Made by a program: the position numbers and the translations under genes. The notes beneath the pieces were generated by a model. That model saw only the letters and a list, made by a program, of their open reading frames with translations, ran no database searches and was not told the origin of the DNA. This document shows, piece by piece, positions 39,641-49,844 of a stretch of 64,000 nt of DNA (position 1 is the first letter of the stretch; every line of letters starts with the position of its first letter). The stretch is from Actinocrispum wychmicini (lineage in GTDB: Bacteria; Actinomycetota; Actinomycetes; Mycobacteriales; Pseudonocardiaceae), in contig NZ_SLWS01000011.1 in assembly GCF_004345645.1 (NCBI RefSeq), positions 1-64,000 on the forward strand. The letters are read 5' to 3'.

Positions 39641-42600
39641 CGGACCTGGTCACCCACCCATTTCGTCAACTGCTGCGGACTCAACGCCGCCACCGGCATG
39701 CCCGCCGCCACCAGGGCCTGGGCGACCGAGACGGAATACCGCGCGGTACCGGAGTCGTCCAGGCTCGCGCAGCCCAGGACCTTCACCCCGGCGGCCACCA
39801 ACTCGCGGGTCTCGGCGAGCAGGCCGGCCAGCGGGGCGCCTTCCTCGAAGTCGCTGACCACCACGACCATCGTCCGGTCAGGCACAGTCACCAGCGTCCG
39901 GGCGTGCCGCAGCGCGCCGGCGATGTGCGTGCCGCCGCCGACCCGCACCTCCAGCAGCAGCGACAACGGGTCGCCGACCCGGTCGGTCAGGTCGACCACC
40001 TCGGTGGAGAACGTCAGGAAGTGGGTGGTCAGCATGGGGACGCCGGCCAGGATCGCCGCGGTGATCGCCGCCCAGATGGTGGACGCCTCCATCGAGGCGG
40101 ACACGTCCACCACGAGCACCAGCCGCCAGTCGTTGGCCCGCCGCGCCCGCGTGCGGAACACCGGACGCTCCGGGATCACCAGGATGCTGCCGTCGTCGCG
40201 GCGCCGGGCGGAGGCGAGGTTGGCGCGGATGGTCCGGTTCATGTCCAGGCGGCCGCCTGGGCGCCGGGAGGGCCGGGGGAGCTGCAACCCGGTCAGGGCC
40301 GGTCGCGTTCGCGTCGCGAGTTCCTTCGTGAGCTCCTCGATGATCTTCGCGACGAGCGGCCGGAGCTTCGCCAACGCGCTCTCCGACATGCCACCGGCCA
40401 ACGCCAGTACGTTGCGCAACAGCTCGACCGACGGTCGGACCTGGTCCGGGTCCAGATACAGCGCCGCGTCCAGCCGGCCACCGGCGACCGCCGCCGCCAG
40501 CACCTCCTCCCGGACGTCCGCGCCGAACAGGGCGGTCAGCTCGGCCGACCACTGCCGGACATCCGGGAACGGCCGGCCCTGGCCGCCGCGTCGGCCGGTC
40601 ATACCACTGGACCCTTCCCCGGATTCGCCGCCGTACAGCTCGTCGAGCGCTGTCGCGTACTGGCCGCCGCACGGCGGCGGGGACCCGGCGCGGCCCAGGA
40701 TCAGCTGCCACCGGACGATCGCCGGCAGCTCCCCGCCGGCTGCCTCTCTTGATATATCCACGGTGGATATATCGGCCGTTGCCGCTGTGGGCAGGCCGAG
40801 CGCCAAGGACGCCACGGCGGCCAAGCCCGCCCGGTCGGCGACCACCCACTGCGCCAGCAGCTCGGGATCGACGTCCGGCTGGTGATCCAGGCTCAGCCCG
40901 GTCCGCTCCCGCACGGTCTGCAGCACCAGGTTCCGCGCGGCCGGGCCGACCGACCGGAAGCCGCCGCGCAACGCCGGCAGCCGGTCGAGGAAGTCCTTGT
41001 CCGGCAAGGACTCCATCCGGTCCATCAGCGGGCCGAGCGCCTCGGCGGTCTCCAGCAACGCACCGGCGGCGGTGAGCACCCCGGCCAGCCGGCGGCTGAG
41101 CATGGTCCGTGCGTCGCGGGTGGTCGCGGTGTCCATCCAGGACGTGGCCCGGACGCCGAGCGTGGCGGGTTCGTCCAACCCGAGCAGGACGCGGGTGGCC
41201 GCCGCCGCGCCCTGCATCAGCGGCGAACCGTTGGCCGCCACGGTAGTCAACGCGGACGACAGGCGCAGGCCGGTGCCTCGCGACTCGTGCCGCTGGCCGA
41301 GCTGCACGATCGCACGGGCGTCCGTGGTGTCGTCCGAGCCGGCCATGCCCTCGATCTGCCGGACGGCCGCGGTCTCCAAGTCGCCCGCCAGCTCCGGATG
41401 GTCCGCCAGCAGTTCGGGGTCGACCGGCAGATGCCCGGCCCGTAGGCGGTCCAGCAGGTCGAGCCCGGCGAGCAGTTCCTGGAGCGTGCCACTGGACGGC
41501 AGCACCCCGGCCGTGTCGGTGAGCCGGACGCTGGCCATCCCGACCAGTGCGCACTCGCTCGCGTCGCGCAGCCCGGCCAGCACCTGGGCGGCGGTGCCAC
41601 CACCGTCCTCGATCTCCCTGGCCCGGTTGGCCAGCAGCCGACCCGTCGCCGCCTGCGCCAACGTCACCCCCCAGATGCCGGCGACCGGCAGGGTGGCGGC
41701 CGTCGACGGCGTCCACCGCACCCGCCACTGGGTGGTCAGGCTGTCCGCCCCGCCGAGGCCATCGGTCGGCACGAACTCGCCATACGGGACACCCAGGAGA
41801 TCCAGTCGCCGCACCAGCACCTGACGGTTTCTGTCCAGAGTGGACCGTCCGGGGTCGAGGCGGAGCCGGACCTCTCGGCCCTGCGTGTCCGGTCCGGGCA
41901 GCCGCAGCTCGGCGAGTTCGGCCACCACCGCGGGCGCCAGCCCGGACGTGGGCGTGCCCGGCGCCAGCACTCCGCTCCGGTTGCCGATCAGCACTTCCCG
42001 AGCCGCCGACGCCACCACCCGGCCGCGCCCGACCGGTTCGCCGTGGGTGAGGACGGTCTGCACGGACTCGATCAGCTCGCCGCGGCCGGGCGCCGGCAGG
42101 CCCCGCAACCTGGCCAGGTCGACCGCGAGCCGAAGCGCCTCCCGCGCCTCCGCCGGACCGGCCGGATGGCCTCGTTTCCGCAGTCCGGCGCAGATCCGGA
42201 CGGTCATCTCGGCGGCGGCCCGCTCGATCCCCGCCGGGTCCCCGTCGGCGTGCAGCACCGCCTGTTGCCATTCCGGATCCCGAATTCCCGCCGGATACCC
42301 GGACCGCTCGTCGAGCAGGTCGAACGTGTACGGCACCAGGGACGTGACCACCTCGGCCGGTCGTTGCCGACTCTCGGCGGCCGCGGTGCCTTCGGACTCA
42401 CCGCGCAGCAATGCGGCGGCGTGGAAGCTGCCGATCACCGCCGACACCCGCCTGGTCCCGGCCGCGGCGACACACTGGCGCATCCACGCCTCCCGGCGCA
42501 GGTCGTACGAGTCGACCCGGTCGGCCTCGTCCGCACGCATCGCCCACCCGACGATGAGCGCGGCCCGCCGGACCGACTCGGCCGACTGACCCGGTGCCGG

Positions 42601-43077
42601 CGCCTCCACCAGCCGGTCCCACAGGTCCTCCGAGTCCCGGCCGGTGACTCCGCGCCGCAGCGCGTCCGTCAACGGGGTCGGCCCGCCTGTCCCGTCGCGG
42701 TATCCCTCTCGGTAAGCCAATGGCAGATCGCACGGCACGACCTCGATCCCGTTGCGGTACGCCCACCGGATAGCCGCCAGTTCCGGCGAGAAGTCCGCGA
42801 ACGGGTAGAACGCCAGACTGCCGCCGTCCCGCGCGGCACCGGACAACGCCACCGGCGCCACCGTCGCCGGATCAGCCAGCCACGGCAGCCACTCGCCCAG
42901 CTCGGCCGGCAGTTCGACGAGCAGCACCTCGGGCGCTGCCCGGTCGAGCAACTCCGGCATGGCCACGGCCAACGCGGGGGAGTGGTGCCGGATGCCGATC
43001 AGGTGCGGCCGGGTGCTGCCGGCGAGCTCGTCGACGGCGCTGTGGACGTTCCTGGTTTCACTGGCTGAGGTCGTCAC
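39637..43077 (-). CDS. DUF5682 - VWA fusion protein (YehM+YehP-like)
   Basis: A 1146 aa two-part protein. The N-terminal half begins PHLIGIRHHSPALA and contains VLLVELP and EVVPCDLPLAYREG blocks typical of DUF5682 (E. coli YehM). The C-terminal 220 residues are a von Willebrand A domain with intact MIDAS DVSAS (LVLVVDVSASMEAS) and VVVVSDFEEG. In E. coli these are separate genes; here they are fused. GTG 43077 overlaps the AAA gene by 20 nt. VWA proteins pair with MoxR AAA ATPases as substrate adaptors or metal-inserting chaperones. Confidence 0.88.
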   Translation of the reverse strand: MTTSASETRNVHSAVDELAGSTRPHLIGIRHHSPALAVAMPELLDRAAPEVLLVELPAELGEWLPWLADPATVAPVALSGAARDGGSLAFYPFADFSPELAAIRWAYRNGIEVVPCDLPLAYREGYRDGTGGPTPLTDALRRGVTGRDSEDLWDRLVEAPAPGQSAESVRRAALIVGWAMRADEADRVDSYDLRREAWMRQCVAAAGTRRVSAVIGSFHAAALLRGESEGTAAAESRQRPAEVVTSLVPYTFDLLDERSGYPAGIRDPEWQQAVLHADGDPAGIERAAAEMTVRICAGLRKRGHPAGPAEAREALRLAVDLARLRGLPAPGRGELIESVQTVLTHGEPVGRGRVVASAAREVLIGNRSGVLAPGTPTSGLAPAVVAELAELRLPGPDTQGREVRLRLDPGRSTLDRNRQVLVRRLDLLGVPYGEFVPTDGLGGADSLTTQWRVRWTPSTAATLPVAGIWGVTLAQAATGRLLANRAREIEDGGGTAAQVLAGLRDASECALVGMASVRLTDTAGVLPSSGTLQELLAGLDLLDRLRAGHLPVDPELLADHPELAGDLETAAVRQIEGMAGSDDTTDARAIVQLGQRHESRGTGLRLSSALTTVAANGSPLMQGAAAATRVLLGLDEPATLGVRATSWMDTATTRDARTMLSRRLAGVLTAAGALLETAEALGPLMDRMESLPDKDFLDRLPALRGGFRSVGPAARNLVLQTVRERTGLSLDHQPDVDPELLAQWVVADRAGLAAVASLALGLPTAATADISTVDISREAAGGELPAIVRWQLILGRAGSPPPCGGQYATALDELYGGESGEGSSGMTGRRGGQGRPFPDVRQWSAELTALFGADVREEVLAAAVAGGRLDAALYLDPDQVRPSVELLRNVLALAGGMSESALAKLRPLVAKIIEELTKELATRTRPALTGLQLPRPSRRPGGRLDMNRTIRANLASARRRDDGSILVIPERPVFRTRARRANDWRLVLVVDVSASMEASTIWAAITAAILAGVPMLTTHFLTFSTEVVDLTDRVGDPLSLLLEVRVGGGTHIAGALRHARTLVTVPDRTMVVVVSDFEEGAPLAGLLAETRELVAAGVKVLGCASLDDSGTARYSVSVAQALVAAGMPVAALSPQQLTKWVGDQVR

Positions 43078-44245
43078 GGTGATCCCAGAGAGTGCGCCAG
43101 AGGGCCGCTCCGGACTCGGCGCGGCGGCGGACCGCGCCGTCCCAGTAGCCCAGGAGACGGGCCTGGTCGGCGGGGTCGTCCTTGCGGACCACGCCAAGCA
43201 GGTGACCGGGCAGCAGGGCGGCCATGTCCCGCCCGCCGGGGAAGTAGGCGCCGCTGAGGCCGAGGGACGTGGCCACGGACACCGCCTCGGCCGTACTCAT
43301 CACGGTCGCCGGGCGGTCGACGGTCCACCCCTCCTCGGAGACCCCGTTGCGCAGATCACGGAACGCCGTGACCAACGCCTCAAGCACCGCGTCGTCCACT
43401 GTGTACTCGGCGTTGACGCGGCCGAGTGCGGCCTTGGACTGGCGGCGCACCAGTTCGGTTTCGGTCGCCAGATCGGCGATCGGGCCGACCACCTCGAAGT
43501 TGAACCGGCGTTTGAGCGCCGCCGACATCTCCGACACCCCACGGTCGCGCAGGTTGGCCGTGGCGATGACGGTGAAACCCGGGACCGCGTGCACTGTGCT
43601 GTCGTCCGAACCGGACAGCTCGGGCACGGCGATCCGCCGGTCGGACAGAATGGACACCAACGCGTCCTGCACCTCGGGCAGGCACCGGGTGACCTCTTCG
43701 ACCCTGGCCACCGCGCCGGTGCGCATGGCGGTCAACACGGGCGACGGCACCAACGCCCGGGGCGACGGGCCCTCGGCGAGCAGCAGCGCGTAGTTCCAGC
43801 CGTAACGCAGCTGGTCCTCGGTGGTGCCGGCGGTTCCCTGGACGACGAGCTGGCTGCTGCCGGACACCGCCGCCGACAACAGCTCGGACAGCATCGACTT
43901 GGCCGTGCCGGGCTCGCCGACCAGCAGCAGGCCGCGCTCACCGGCCAACGTGACGACCGCCCGCTCCACCATGGCCCGCTCGCCCACGAACTTCGGGCTG
44001 ATCGTCATCCGCTGGCCCTTGCCCGCCGCCAGCGGCTCGCCGCTGCCCATGACGAACGTGACCACCGCCCGCGGGGTCAGCCGCCAGCCGGGCGGCCGCG
44101 GGCCGGAGTCGTAGGCGGCCAGGAAGTCGAGTTCGTCGCGGTATGCGAACTCAGGCGGGTCCACCTGCCTGGCGGTCAATGGTTCTCCTTTGGTCGTCAT
44201 GCGCGGCTCGGCCGGGCCGCTTGGCCGGATCTCGCTGGTGGTCAT
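43058..44245 (-). CDS. MoxR-type AAA ATPase (YehL-like)
   Basis: A 395 aa AAA+ ATPase. Walker A is GEPGTAKS; Walker B is represented by the ARVEEVTRC region; sensor 1 is VIATANLRDRGVSEMS and the arginine finger region is LKRRFNFE. The MoxR/YehL group acts with VWA partners in assembly or unfolding of protein complexes. ATG 44245 overlaps the upstream gene by 4 nt; ATG at MTTKGEPL is an alternative. Central enzyme of the five-gene operon. Confidence 0.9.
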   Translation of the reverse strand: MTTSEIRPSGPAEPRMTTKGEPLTARQVDPPEFAYRDELDFLAAYDSGPRPPGWRLTPRAVVTFVMGSGEPLAAGKGQRMTISPKFVGERAMVERAVVTLAGERGLLLVGEPGTAKSMLSELLSAAVSGSSQLVVQGTAGTTEDQLRYGWNYALLLAEGPSPRALVPSPVLTAMRTGAVARVEEVTRCLPEVQDALVSILSDRRIAVPELSGSDDSTVHAVPGFTVIATANLRDRGVSEMSAALKRRFNFEVVGPIADLATETELVRRQSKAALGRVNAEYTVDDAVLEALVTAFRDLRNGVSEEGWTVDRPATVMSTAEAVSVATSLGLSGAYFPGGRDMAALLPGHLLGVVRKDDPADQARLLGYWDGAVRRRAESGAALWRTLWDHRDDLSQ

Positions 44246-47200
44246 GTCCGCAGCTCCTGGTAGGTCGGCAGGTCGCCGTGCTCGACCCGGTCCCAGGCCG
44301 CCCGGAACGTGCCTTCGATCGTGAGCACGGGCAAGGTCGGAGATGGGCCTGCGGCGTCGAGCATCAGCACTGTCTTCCACGCCTCGATCGGGAGTGCCGG
44401 GCTCTTGCGGTCGAGCCAGCCGCCGGGCAGGAACAGGGACCGGCCGGCGCGGGACCGCTTGGCCGCCAACACCAGGTCGGTTTCGGCGAGCGCGGCGCGG
44501 GCCTTCTTCAGCCGCGCCGGCTTCCACCCGGTCCAGCGGGCCACGTTGGCGTCCGTCGGGTCCGGCAGGGCCAGCAGCTGCAGATACAGGACGGCACTGT
44601 CTTCGTCCACTGTGTACTTCTCGGCCACCTTCCTGACCAGGTCCGGCACGGTCACCATCGGATCCTGCAGGTACCCGGCTGGCGCGCCCTGGCCGCATGT
44701 CTCGTCGATCTCGTTGCTCTGCAAGGCATCCAGCGCGTCCAGGTTGAGATACATGAACCACATGGTCTCGCCGACGGCGGCCAGGGTGGCGCGATGCTCC
44801 GGGCGGAACCCACTCGGTCGCAGGAACACCTCCCGGTACACGGCCCCGGGGTGATCGCGGTTCTCGCGCACCACAAGCCATCCGTCCACCTCGGTCGCCG
44901 ACCCGTCGTGCTCCGCCGGCAGGCGCAGCAGCGTGGACAACCGCGCCGAGTCACGCGTGTTGCCGATCCGCAGCTGCGTCGCCGGATCGAAGGCCTTGGT
45001 CCGCGCCGTGGCCAGGGCCGCGGGCAGCCGCGCCCGCAACGGCGAGTCCGCGGGCAGCCGGTAGGCGAGCCAGCGCAGCACCTCGACGATGGACTCCAGG
45101 AAGGCCTCGGTGAACACCCCGAATCTGGTCTCCCAGGCCAGGTCCGAGGCCACCGCGGTGATCACACCGGCCGGGTCGACCATGCGGGGGAACGCTTTGA
45201 CCGCGTCGGCCACCACGTCCTCGGGCACGGCCACCCGCTGGCCGACCCGGCTGTTCCACGCTTCGGCCATCGCGGCCACGTCCGGCCCGCCGGTCCACAG
45301 CAGGGCGGGGTCGGTGGGAAGACCCGCTTCGACCACCGCGTCGACCGTCTGGGCAGACAGCACCCTCAGTGACTTCCTCGCCACAGTCGCCTGAACAGGG
45401 CTGAGCCCCAGTGCCGCGCGCACTCCGGTGGCCAGGTGGTCGGTCCAGCCCTGGATGCCCGGCGCGCCGGCCAACAGAACGGACGCCTCGGCGACACTGA
45501 CGCCTGTCTGGGCGGCCAGCTCGGCCGGGGCCCCGGGGCTCGCCGGGATCGGCCCGTGTTCCGTGAGAATCCTGCCCCAGCGGGTGATGTACTCGCCCGC
45601 GAACCGCAGCTCGGCGGCCGCGGACTCGGTCCACTTGGCCGGCAACGGGAACTGGCCGGGCACCGAGGTGTACTGGATCGCCGACCAGGCCACCGTCGCC
45701 CGGCCGGACCCACGGTAGCTGAACAACGCCACGAAGCCGGTGTCCGTGGTGTGCATGGTGTCTTGGCCACCCCCGGGCTTGTCCGGAACCTCCACGGTCA
45801 CCGTTCGCCAGCGCGGCTCCGCCGACACCATGCCTGTCTCGGCGAGCGTGGTGAGGAACGCGACGAGCGCCTCCCGGTAGTCCGGTGGCGTCTCCGGCGT
45901 CGCCGCCCGCAGCAGCAACGTGCCGAGGCGGGTCAACGACTCCAGCCAGAAGTCCTGATCGGACACGAGTTCGACCTCGGCGGGCAGCTGGCGCGCGGCG
46001 GCCAGCTCAGCCAGCTCGGCGAGCTGGCGGATCGTGGCCAGCACGGTCGCGCGGCTCTCGTTGTGTTCCCACTCGCCCCTGAGCGCCGCCTTCAGCAACT
46101 CGTCGCCGATGTCCTCCCGCCGCACCAGGGAATCCACCGGTGTCTCGGCGGCGGCTGCCGCGACCTCCTGGTAGCGCCCGACTGCGGCGCGGAGTCCGGC
46201 GGCGAACCCGATGACCCCGGTCAGGCCCGCCACCAACGCCGGATGCGTGACCTGCGGCAGGTGTTGGTCGAGGGCCAGGTCCTCGGCGTCACGGGCGTCC
46301 AGCAACGCCGATGCCGTCTCGTCCGTGATGCCGCGCAGCGCCAGCGAACCCTGCTCGTCGCGTGGCCGCAGGCAGTGCCACCAGTCCAGCGGCGGCACCA
46401 ACGGGGTGCCCGCGGCCAGCGCCAGCTGGTAGGTGGTCCAGTCGATGTCCGACACCAGCCTGTCGTCCACATCGAACAGTTCGAGGCCGCCGCCGCACTC
46501 GGCCACGGCCAGCGGCCGGTCCCGGCCGGGCAGCCGCAGCCCGGCCACCGGCACGTGCCGGCCGTCGGCCAGCCGCACCCGGGCACCGTCGACCCCCTCG
46601 CCGACCCAGGCGTCCCCGTCCTTGGTGACCCGCCAGCCGTGCACGCCGTCGGCCACCCCGAGCGGACTGTCCGAAGTGCCGGGTGCCGCCGGCCGGATCC
46701 AGCCGTACCGCGGGTCCGTCCCGGCCAGGAACGCCGGCAGCTGAGCGGGATGCCACTCCCGCACCTGCTCTCTTGTCGCGTAGTCCCAGTGGTTGACAAC
46801 GCGCCACTGGGAGTCGCCGTCGCCGTGGGTGAGCCGCCGCATCGGCACCTTCGTGTCGCCCGCGTGCAGCACTCCGTCGCCGACGAACCGTCCGCCGCCG
46901 GGCAGCGCGATCGACGCGAACACCCCCTGGGGGTATGTGTCCACGCCGCTCGGCTTGACCACGCTGGTGGGGTCGTCACTCCAGTACCCCTGCCAGGTGT
47001 AGTGATCGTCCCGCCAGCAGACCATCAGGCGTTCGTCCACGAGGAAACACCGGATCGGGTTGCCCGGCGAGCGGGTCGTCCCCGGCGGCAGCCGCAGCAC
47101 GTGTTCCATCAGGATCCCGTCCGGCCCCACGACAACGAGCGTCTGCGCCCGGTGCAGGACCAGTGCCGGCCAGCCCTCACCGGCCAGCTCGATCCCGAGG

Positions 47201-48810
47201 TCGCCCCCGCCGGGCCTGGCCGCCTGGCCGCCGAGCAGCCGGGCGACCGCCTCGTCCAACGCGGCCCAGCCGACCTCGTCGAACAGCCCGGACCGGACCA
47301 CCTCCGCGGTCCTCGCGGCGACATCGGTCTGGCTGATTCGCTTCGCCGCGTCCGGGCTGTACGCGAACGCACCCGCCTTCGTGACACCTTCCAGCCGTCG
47401 CAACCGCCTGTCCAGCAACGGAAGCGTGGCGTCCACGACCATGTCCGCCTGCCCGTCCAGCCAGCGCGGCAGCATCGCCCGCAGGCCCGGGATGGCGCCG
47501 AACTTGGCCACCACCGCCTTCGCTTCCTGCGTGTTCTTGCCGAGCAGTTCGGTGCTCATGCCGGCGAGCAGCGCCGGATGGAACCGTTCGTCCGCCGCCA
47601 CCGCCGTGAGGTCCCGCTCGAAGGTGCTGTGCAGCGGGAACTCGCCGGGCACGCGACCGAGCGGGATGCCCACCGCCACACACAGGTCGAACAGGTCCGG
47701 CTCGTCGTCCCGCAGGTCCACCGGCACACCCTCGGCCCGTAGCCGATCCGCCAGCGAGACGACGAGCTCACGCATGGGGACGCTGCGGTACGCGGCGGGC
47801 ACGTCGTAGCGGTAGCCCTCGCGCCTGCGGAAGCGACCGACATAGTCGCCGAGCCACGCGGCCAGCCGCGTGGTCGACTCGATCACCCCGCCGTCGACGA
47901 GGATCTCCAGCCACAGCTCGGAGATGTCCAGGTCGTCCGGGACGAATCCGACCAGTCGTTCGCGCACGGCCGGGTCGCGGTTGGCCAACGACACCAGAGC
48001 GTCACGGTAGGACTCCCAGAAACCCTTGCTCGCTCGACGGACCGCTTGTGTGCCAAGCAGTTCCCGCAACACCGTGTCGTCGACGTCCCGCAGGTCGCGC
48101 CCGGCGGCCTTGGCGAGACGGCGGATGTCCTTGGGCATTCCGGCGTACGGCGACAGGCCACCCCGGATCCGCTGCAGGCACAACGTCCAGAACTGCTCGT
48201 ACGCCTCGTCGGGCGGGTACCGCTCCATCAGCCAGCGCACGTACTCGGTCATGTGCTTGCCGGTCAGCGCGCCGGCCAGGCTGAACTCCAGGTACACGTC
48301 CCGCAGCTGCCCGGGGTCCACTTCGAGCGCGTGCACCCGCTCGGCCTCCCGCGCCTTGGAGAACATCACGCTGGCGTGCGTGATGTTGTCCTGCTCCAGG
48401 AACATCCGGCCGGTCTGCTCGTAGAACGACGGCAGGAAACGCGGTGCCGACCGGCCGAGCCGGTCGCCGATCGCGACCAGCTCGTCCTTGGCGTTGCCCG
48501 GTTTGCTCCTGGCCACCCGGCTCAGCCGAGCCAACTCCTTGACCAGGTTCAACGCGTGGTGGCCGTTGGTCGGGTCGTTGACCAGCGCCCACGCCGGAAA
48601 ACCGAGCGCCTCCCGGCGGGTCGCGCCGACCGGCGTGACCCGCTCGGGCGGCTCGAAACCCAGGTACTCCAACGCCAGGTCCTCGGCCTGGCCGACAATG
48701 TCCGCGACGAGCCGGACAACCGGCCGCCCGGCCAGCGCCGGATGCGCGTAGCACCTGGCCGCGACGCCGTCCTGGTCCGACTCCGGCCGGCCGGGGGATA
48801 TCTCGATCAC
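44242..48810 (-). CDS. Very large helical-repeat protein of the Yeh-like operon
   Basis: A 1522 aa protein, GTG start 48810 overlapping the DUF4132 gene as GTGA. The N-terminal 300 residues look alpha-helical and TPR-like (SVMFSKAREAERVHALE). The middle has beta-rich segments with paired Trp (WQGYWSDDPTSVV, YGWIRPAAPGTSD), possibly a propeller. The rest is helical with many Leu/Ala. No catalytic motif is seen. It has no direct E. coli counterpart except possibly the N-terminal part of YehI/MolR. It may be the target-recognition or scaffold subunit. Confidence 0.82.
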   Translation of the reverse strand: MIEISPGRPESDQDGVAARCYAHPALAGRPVVRLVADIVGQAEDLALEYLGFEPPERVTPVGATRREALGFPAWALVNDPTNGHHALNLVKELARLSRVARSKPGNAKDELVAIGDRLGRSAPRFLPSFYEQTGRMFLEQDNITHASVMFSKAREAERVHALEVDPGQLRDVYLEFSLAGALTGKHMTEYVRWLMERYPPDEAYEQFWTLCLQRIRGGLSPYAGMPKDIRRLAKAAGRDLRDVDDTVLRELLGTQAVRRASKGFWESYRDALVSLANRDPAVRERLVGFVPDDLDISELWLEILVDGGVIESTTRLAAWLGDYVGRFRRREGYRYDVPAAYRSVPMRELVVSLADRLRAEGVPVDLRDDEPDLFDLCVAVGIPLGRVPGEFPLHSTFERDLTAVAADERFHPALLAGMSTELLGKNTQEAKAVVAKFGAIPGLRAMLPRWLDGQADMVVDATLPLLDRRLRRLEGVTKAGAFAYSPDAAKRISQTDVAARTAEVVRSGLFDEVGWAALDEAVARLLGGQAARPGGGDLGIELAGEGWPALVLHRAQTLVVVGPDGILMEHVLRLPPGTTRSPGNPIRCFLVDERLMVCWRDDHYTWQGYWSDDPTSVVKPSGVDTYPQGVFASIALPGGGRFVGDGVLHAGDTKVPMRRLTHGDGDSQWRVVNHWDYATREQVREWHPAQLPAFLAGTDPRYGWIRPAAPGTSDSPLGVADGVHGWRVTKDGDAWVGEGVDGARVRLADGRHVPVAGLRLPGRDRPLAVAECGGGLELFDVDDRLVSDIDWTTYQLALAAGTPLVPPLDWWHCLRPRDEQGSLALRGITDETASALLDARDAEDLALDQHLPQVTHPALVAGLTGVIGFAAGLRAAVGRYQEVAAAAAETPVDSLVRREDIGDELLKAALRGEWEHNESRATVLATIRQLAELAELAAARQLPAEVELVSDQDFWLESLTRLGTLLLRAATPETPPDYREALVAFLTTLAETGMVSAEPRWRTVTVEVPDKPGGGQDTMHTTDTGFVALFSYRGSGRATVAWSAIQYTSVPGQFPLPAKWTESAAAELRFAGEYITRWGRILTEHGPIPASPGAPAELAAQTGVSVAEASVLLAGAPGIQGWTDHLATGVRAALGLSPVQATVARKSLRVLSAQTVDAVVEAGLPTDPALLWTGGPDVAAMAEAWNSRVGQRVAVPEDVVADAVKAFPRMVDPAGVITAVASDLAWETRFGVFTEAFLESIVEVLRWLAYRLPADSPLRARLPAALATARTKAFDPATQLRIGNTRDSARLSTLLRLPAEHDGSATEVDGWLVVRENRDHPGAVYREVFLRPSGFRPEHRATLAAVGETMWFMYLNLDALDALQSNEIDETCGQGAPAGYLQDPMVTVPDLVRKVAEKYTVDEDSAVLYLQLLALPDPTDANVARWTGWKPARLKKARAALAETDLVLAAKRSRAGRSLFLPGGWLDRKSPALPIEAWKTVLMLDAAGPSPTLPVLTIEGTFRAAWDRVEHGDLPTYQELRT

Positions 48811-49646
48811 GCCGCCTCCGCCACGACTCGGCCCGCGTACAGCAGGGACGCCATCCGCATGCCTTCCGACCATGCCACCGGTCCGACGTCGGCGAGCGGC
48901 AACTGCCCGCCGTCGGCCGTGGTGAAGACCAGGTCCCCGGTGTACGTGAACGACTCCGGGTGGTCCGAGCCCACCCAGTACCGGGCTTCGACCGCCCGGC
49001 CGTCCTCGAACGCCATGTACGTCGCGTATCCGCCGCGGACCGGATACCCGAGCGTCCTGCTCCGGCCGGTCACGTGGCTGAGCTGGGCGAACCGCCCGTC
49101 GGCGAAGTCGGACACCGCGTTCGCCCCAGGCTTGCGCTCGTCCTTGGCGAACGTCTGCCGGAACAGCTGCTGCACCTTCTGCTCGACCCCCAGTTCCGCG
49201 CCGAACTCACGCAGTTCGTCCAGGTCCGCGAGCAGCACCGGGTGCGGGATGCCGACAAGTTCCGGGTTGGACCAGACGGTGTCACCGTCCACCGTGACCA
49301 CGCCGACCCCACGGCCCCCGACCGCGTCGCGCAGGAACCCGGATTCACCATCCACAGTGACCACGAGGTCGTGCAGGGCGTCCCGCCAGGCCGGGTCGGG
49401 CCAGACCTCGACGACCGCCGCGGTCGGCACCGGCAGCGAACGGACCATCCACCGGTCGACGGTCTCGCGGCACTCGCTTTCGTGGCGCTCCAGCCATTCC
49501 GCCAACTGGCGTAGCTGAACCACCCGCGCGTCCTCCTTGAGCGACGCGGGGACGGACGCCAGCTGTTTCCCCTTGGCGTTGCGGCAGACGACCTTGCCGT
49601 GCTCCAGCCGCAACTGGTAGCCCGCGGTCGCGTCCAGCCAGGTCAT
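48807..49646 (-). CDS. DUF4132 (MolR/YehI C-terminal-like) protein
   Basis: A 279 aa protein. The N-terminus YQLRLEHGKVVCRNAKGKQLASVP resembles a WGR-like or small beta domain. The C-terminal half (VQQLFRQTFAKDERK, then GYATYMAFEDG and a final LPLADVGPVAWSEGMR) matches DUF4132 of E. coli MolR/YehI. ATG 49646 follows GGAGG. It is the first gene of the five-gene operon. In E. coli the full-length YehI carries this domain at its end; here it is a separate small gene. Confidence 0.82.
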   Translation of the reverse strand: MTWLDATAGYQLRLEHGKVVCRNAKGKQLASVPASLKEDARVVQLRQLAEWLERHESECRETVDRWMVRSLPVPTAAVVEVWPDPAWRDALHDLVVTVDGESGFLRDAVGGRGVGVVTVDGDTVWSNPELVGIPHPVLLADLDELREFGAELGVEQKVQQLFRQTFAKDERKPGANAVSDFADGRFAQLSHVTGRSRTLGYPVRGGYATYMAFEDGRAVEARYWVGSDHPESFTYTGDLVFTTADGGQLPLADVGPVAWSEGMRMASLLYAGRVVAEAA

Positions 49647-49844
49647 GGCCCTCCTTCGAGGATGTGATCGACTTCTGGCCGGAACGTTATCGCTTGGGTC
49701 CGACAGTTCTGTCTGTCCTCCCTCGGCCCCTCGAAAGCGAGTGCCGCCTGGCGGGGAAAGTCGGATTCGACGACGGCTGGTGGGAACTGGAGTGGGGGCG
49801 TGGCCGACTACTGTGTGGTACCTCGACTGGAAGGGCTCCCCGTC

